The notes beneath the pieces were generated by a model. The model did no database searches, had not been told where the DNA came from, and saw nothing but the letters and a program-made list of their open reading frames with translations. A stretch of DNA of 64,000 bases from Pirellulales bacterium. Its GTDB lineage: Bacteria > Planctomycetota > Planctomycetia > Pirellulales > JAICIG01. Position 1 is the stretch's first letter. The number at the start of each line of letters is the position of its first letter. The stretch is taken from NCBI GenBank assembly GCA_035533075.1, contig DATLUO010000029.1, positions 1 through 64,000 of the forward strand, read 5' to 3'. Below are positions 60,952 through 64,000 of this stretch, piece by piece. Position numbers and translations under genes: made by a program.

Positions 60952-61704
60952 CTACTTTCGGCGCTGGCGTTCGACGAACGCTTCGTAATCGTGCGGCGTG
61001 TCGATGCCCAACGTGGCCTGGGGCACCACGGCGACCGCGATCGGATGCCCGGCTTCGAGCACGCGCAATTGCTCCAGCTTCTCGGTTTGCTCCAGGCGCG
61101 AGGGCGGCAGGTCGGACATCGAGAGCAGAAAATCGCGGCGATAGGCGTACAAACCAATGTGCTGAAAGAAGAGCGGCGGACCGGCATCGAGCAGTCGGTC
61201 GTGCCACTCGCGCGCGTGCGGAATCGGGCTGCGGCTGAAATAGAGCGCGCGGCCGCGCTCGTCGAACACCACTTTGACGCAGGCCGGGTCGAGCAGCTTT
61301 TCGCGCGTTCTGATGGGCGTGGCCAGGGTCGACATGACGTGTTCGGGCCGCTGTTCCAGCAGGGCAATGGCCGCGTCGATCGACTCACCGGCCAGCTCGG
61401 GCTCGTCGCCCTGCACGTTGACCACGATCTCGATGTGGCTCAGCCGGCGTGCGACTTCGGCCACGCGATCGGTGCCGCTGGCGCAGTCCGGGTTGGTCAT
61501 TTCGGCCTGCCCGCCGAACGACCGCACCTCGTTGAGAATCTCTTGGTGATCGGTCGCCACGCACAGGCCGCTGGGCCGCCGGGCCCGGCGGGCGGCTTCG
61601 TAGGTGTGCTGGATGACGCTCTTGCCGGTCTCGCGCAGCAAGAGCTTGCGCGGCAGCCGCGTCGACGCCAGCCGGGCCGGAATGACAATGAAGCTGTTCG
61701 CCAT
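60952..61704 (-). CDS. kdsB: 3-deoxy-manno-octulosonate cytidylyltransferase (KdsB)
   Basis: 250 aa, the usual length, from the ATG at 61704; an 11-residue upstream extension is open but not conserved. The nucleotidyltransferase signatures are there: FIVIPARLASTRLPRKLL, VATDHQEI, CASGTDRVAEV, VNVQGDEPE, and IGLYAYRRDFLL. It activates KDO as CMP-KDO for lipid A core assembly, evidence that this bacterium makes or once made lipopolysaccharide. No other kds or lpx gene is near. Confidence 0.95.
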   Translation of the reverse strand: MANSFIVIPARLASTRLPRKLLLRETGKSVIQHTYEAARRARRPSGLCVATDHQEILNEVRSFGGQAEMTNPDCASGTDRVAEVARRLSHIEIVVNVQGDEPELAGESIDAAIALLEQRPEHVMSTLATPIRTREKLLDPACVKVVFDERGRALYFSRSPIPHAREWHDRLLDAGPPLFFQHIGLYAYRRDFLLSMSDLPPSRLEQTEKLEQLRVLEAGHPIAVAVVPQATLGIDTPHDYEAFVERQRRK

Positions 61705-61845
61705 GGAAATACCCTGTGATTTGCCGGCCGAGAACAACGCCGTCTTGCCTTGCTTGCGTCCGGCAACTTATTCTGGATCCCGGTCGAAGAGCAAGGGCTG
61801 TGAGATGACGACGATCAATACCAAACCGTCCGCGGGCGAATTCCT

Positions 61846-61872
61846 TTGACACTGCCCGGCCGTCCGTATAAA
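61846..61872 (+). promoter_or_regulatory. Possible sigma70 promoter for the coiled-coil membrane protein gene
   Basis: TTGACA (61846-61851) and TATAAA (61867-61872) with a 15-nt spacer, about 220 nt before the ATG at 62091. The hexamers are close to consensus; the spacer is short. The rest of 61705-62090 is the divergent upstream region of kdsB and shows no gene. Confidence 0.45.
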
Positions 61873-62090
61873 CTCAACAAAGGTTGTTGGCCGGACAAGA
61901 TTCAGCACCTCAGTCAGTCCGACAAGGCCGTTCGGTCTGCGTCGGTGATCCACGCCGGCCTCATCCCCCCGATGAAAGCACTTTGGACCGGTCGGAGCAG
62001 GTCCGTCAAACCAACGTTTCTCGCCGGCGGCGGAATCACGCCGGCCGATCGAGAGAGGCGCGCGAGCGCCGCAATAACAGGAGCCAAGCG

Positions 62091-63566
62091 ATGGCCAGTA
62101 GTGAAAACCAGGGTCTGCAAATCGCCCTCATTATCTTCGTCATGCTCACCATTTTGCTGAGCGTGACCACCTTCATGTTCTTCCGCGAATATGAAGAAGC
62201 CGACAAAAAGGCCCACGAAGACGCCAAAAGCGCCACCGACGCTACCAAGTCGTTGCGCGAAACCGTCACCGAGATGGAGAAGCTCCGCAAGATCATTGGC
62301 GTGAGCGATCAGGCCAAGCTGAGCGAGGTCGAAGAGGCCCATCGCGAAGACATGAAGAACTTCGCCACCACCGTTCCGCAGGAGAGCCAGTTCTATCGCC
62401 CCGCCCTGGAGTTTCTGGCCAACACGCTGAAGGAAAAGACGGCCGAGATCATCGAAGCACGGACAGCCATTCAGCGCGAGCAGGACGAACGCAAGACGGT
62501 CGAGGCCGCCAAGCAGACACAGGTGGACGAGGCCCAAGCCAACGCTCAGAAAGCCGAAGCCGACTTGGCCGCCGCCAAGAAAGCCTTCGACGACGAACGC
62601 AAGCAGATGCTGGAAGACCAGAACGACCTGAAGCGGCAGTTGGCGGAGAAGAACGACGCCATGACCGAACTGACCGAAAAGAGCAAGAAGCGCGAAGACG
62701 ATCTGACCGCCGAAAACAAGAAGCTCACGATGGCCAACACGGACCTCAACGAGAAGAACCTGGCACTCGATCCGACCAGCGGCTTCGAAGTGCCCGACGG
62801 CAAGATCGTGTGGGTCGATCAAAAGACGCGCAGCGCCTACATCAACGTCGGTCAGGCCGACGGTCTGCGCCCGCAGACGCTGTTCAGCGTCGTGGCGGGC
62901 GACGACGACGTCGGCGGCGACCACCAGCGGACGAAAGGACGCATCGAAGTCGTCGAGCTGCTCGGGCCGCACTTTGCCGAAGCACGCATCACCGAAGACC
63001 GGCTCACCGACCCGATGGTGGAAGGCGACAAAATTTTTACGCCGCTGTGGCATCCGGGCCGCTCGGAGGGTTTCGCCATCATCGGCGGCATCGATCTCGA
63101 CAACGACGGCCTCGACGACCGCCAGATGGTCAAGGACCTGATCCACATGAGCGGCGGCACCGTCGACGCCGAAGACGCGCCCGACGGCAAGCAGGTGGGC
63201 AAGATCACCCAGAACACGCGATACATCATTCAGGGTCAGCCGCCCGAGGACAGCAATGTGGGCAGCAAGGCTTATACCAAGCTGCAGAAAGACGCCCTCC
63301 AGGTCGGCGTGCGATTGATCAGCGTGCCAAAGTTCCTCGACCAGATCGGCTGGAAGAACCAGAAGCAAACGCTGGTCTACGGCCGTCACGGCAACGCCAA
63401 CGACCTGCCGCCGCAAGCGCGCGACGGCGGTCAGCCGGTATCGTCGGGCAACGTCAGCAGTTTCTTCCGCGTGCGTCGTCCGCCCGGCCATCGCGGTCTG
63501 GGCGGCGGCATCGAGCGCGACACCAACGCCCGCGAGATGCCGCGCAAAAGCGCGTATGGAAAGTAG
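62091..63566 (+). CDS. Membrane-anchored coiled-coil protein of unknown function
   Basis: 491 aa from the ATG at 62091 (AGGAG 7 nt upstream). One membrane helix at about 9-31 (LQIALIIFVMLTILLSVTTF). A long coiled coil, about 35-225, rich in K/E/A/D (KKAHEDAKSATDATKSLRET and so on). The C-terminal 250 residues look globular and beta-rich: GFEVPDGKIVWVDQKTRSAY, then TLFSVVAGDDD and EGFAIIGGIDLDNDGLDDRQ. A type II membrane topology with the globular part outside is likely. No family assignment; such proteins seem to be planctomycete-specific. Confidence 0.75.
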   Translation: MASSENQGLQIALIIFVMLTILLSVTTFMFFREYEEADKKAHEDAKSATDATKSLRETVTEMEKLRKIIGVSDQAKLSEVEEAHREDMKNFATTVPQESQFYRPALEFLANTLKEKTAEIIEARTAIQREQDERKTVEAAKQTQVDEAQANAQKAEADLAAAKKAFDDERKQMLEDQNDLKRQLAEKNDAMTELTEKSKKREDDLTAENKKLTMANTDLNEKNLALDPTSGFEVPDGKIVWVDQKTRSAYINVGQADGLRPQTLFSVVAGDDDVGGDHQRTKGRIEVVELLGPHFAEARITEDRLTDPMVEGDKIFTPLWHPGRSEGFAIIGGIDLDNDGLDDRQMVKDLIHMSGGTVDAEDAPDGKQVGKITQNTRYIIQGQPPEDSNVGSKAYTKLQKDALQVGVRLISVPKFLDQIGWKNQKQTLVYGRHGNANDLPPQARDGGQPVSSGNVSSFFRVRRPPGHRGLGGGIERDTNAREMPRKSAYGK

Positions 63567-63607
63567 AGGCTGGCCTAGCGGGCGCATCAGCCGCGTAGCG
63601 GCGAGAT

Positions 63608-63774
63608 AGTTTAGCCGTGGGCGCGAGCGGCGCGAGCCCACGGTACCGATGCGGGAGATTAGGCAAGCCGCGTAGCGGCGACAGAAGGTATCGCACCACG
63701 CACTCTGTCGCCGCTACGCGGCTGCGCGGATCGTTGGCGTCCCTTTTCCGTGGGCTCGCGCCCACGGCTAAACT
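63608..63774. repeat. Nested inverted repeats after the coiled-coil gene
   Basis: Outer arms 63608-63628 (AGTTTAGCCGTGGGCGCGAGC) and 63754-63774 are exact reverse complements (21 bp). Inner arms 63667-63684 (GCCGCGTAGCGGCGACAG) and 63705-63722 are also exact (18 bp). A further hairpin lies at 63615-63643 (CCGTGGGC with GCCCACGG). The stretch 63775-64000 has no recognised gene. Confidence 0.85.
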
Positions 63775-64000
63775 CTACCGTCCCTACGGGACCGGGAAAC
63801 GCAACGGCCGCGACGCAGCGTCGGACTTGTGTAGAACAACGTGGGTTCCACCCTGGGCTATCGAATGACGCAGCTTCGGTGCTACGGCGGCCTTCGGCCT
63901 TACCCAACGTGCGGTTCGCCGGCCGGCCACGCTTACCGCACTGGCCGCGAGCCCTTCGGGCGGGCCAGGTGCGGCTCCGGGGCCGGTGCTTCGTCTGCGA

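Overview
The window reads as a high-GC chromosome segment from a planctomycete, most likely the Pirellulales or a close relative. The grounds are an ECF sigma factor next to a membrane serine/threonine kinase, DUF1501 proteins with twin-arginine-like leaders, Gfo/Idh/MocA and TIM-barrel sugar-metabolism genes, many secreted proteins of unknown function, and palindromic repeats of the sort scattered through such genomes. The assignment is inference from gene content; no rRNA or other marker is present.

Layout. 1-6.4 kb: gene debris, then a minus-strand signalling operon (ECF sigma factor, kinase, two paralogous secreted coiled-coil proteins), a tRNA-Pro with its terminator, a TIM-barrel isomerase/epimerase and a ComB-like phosphatase. 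6.4-19.7 kb: a WLxTP-repeat protein, a 48-aa coupled ORF, a DUF1501 protein, a ribbon-helix-helix/HEPN toxin-antitoxin-like pair, a Gfo/Idh/MocA oxidoreductase, an SDR dehydrogenase, a site-2 protease, a Prc-type protease, a frameshifted Rpn/DUF4351 protein and a GH15 glucosidase.

20-37 kb is an accessory defence island, all on the plus strand: a truncated sensor-like ORF, a BrxC/DUF499-like ATPase, a short PglZ-domain protein, an AAA ATPase plus subtilase pair matching IetAS, a DUF1156-type DNA methyltransferase, a small protein coupled to an ImmA/IrrE-like metalloprotease, a 170-aa protein without assignment, and an SNF2 helicase. The ATPase, PglZ, methyltransferase and helicase resemble a BREX-like system (type 3 is closest by methyltransferase and helicase type), but BrxA and a P-loop BrxF are not seen and two protease modules lie inside the cluster. 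This is the best candidate for an undescribed arrangement. A perfect 33-bp-arm palindrome sits in frame inside the methyltransferase.

37-44 kb: a palindrome-rich gap, a sialidase remnant, an esterase, and a minus-strand pair made of a 1000-aa helical protein and a SWIM zinc-finger protein. 44.4-47.9 kb: a compact four-gene phosphite operon (ABC ATPase, binding lipoprotein, permease, PtxD-like phosphite dehydrogenase) that would import phosphite and oxidise it to phosphate. 48-64 kb: a cyclase-family hydrolase, a decayed DUF1501 gene, a luciferase-like/Ldh-type oxidoreductase pair, a secreted protein of unknown function, a junction of gene fragments fused to a WD40-membrane protein, a 1057-aa TPR protein, small hypotheticals, KdsB, a membrane-anchored coiled-coil protein and closing nested repeats.
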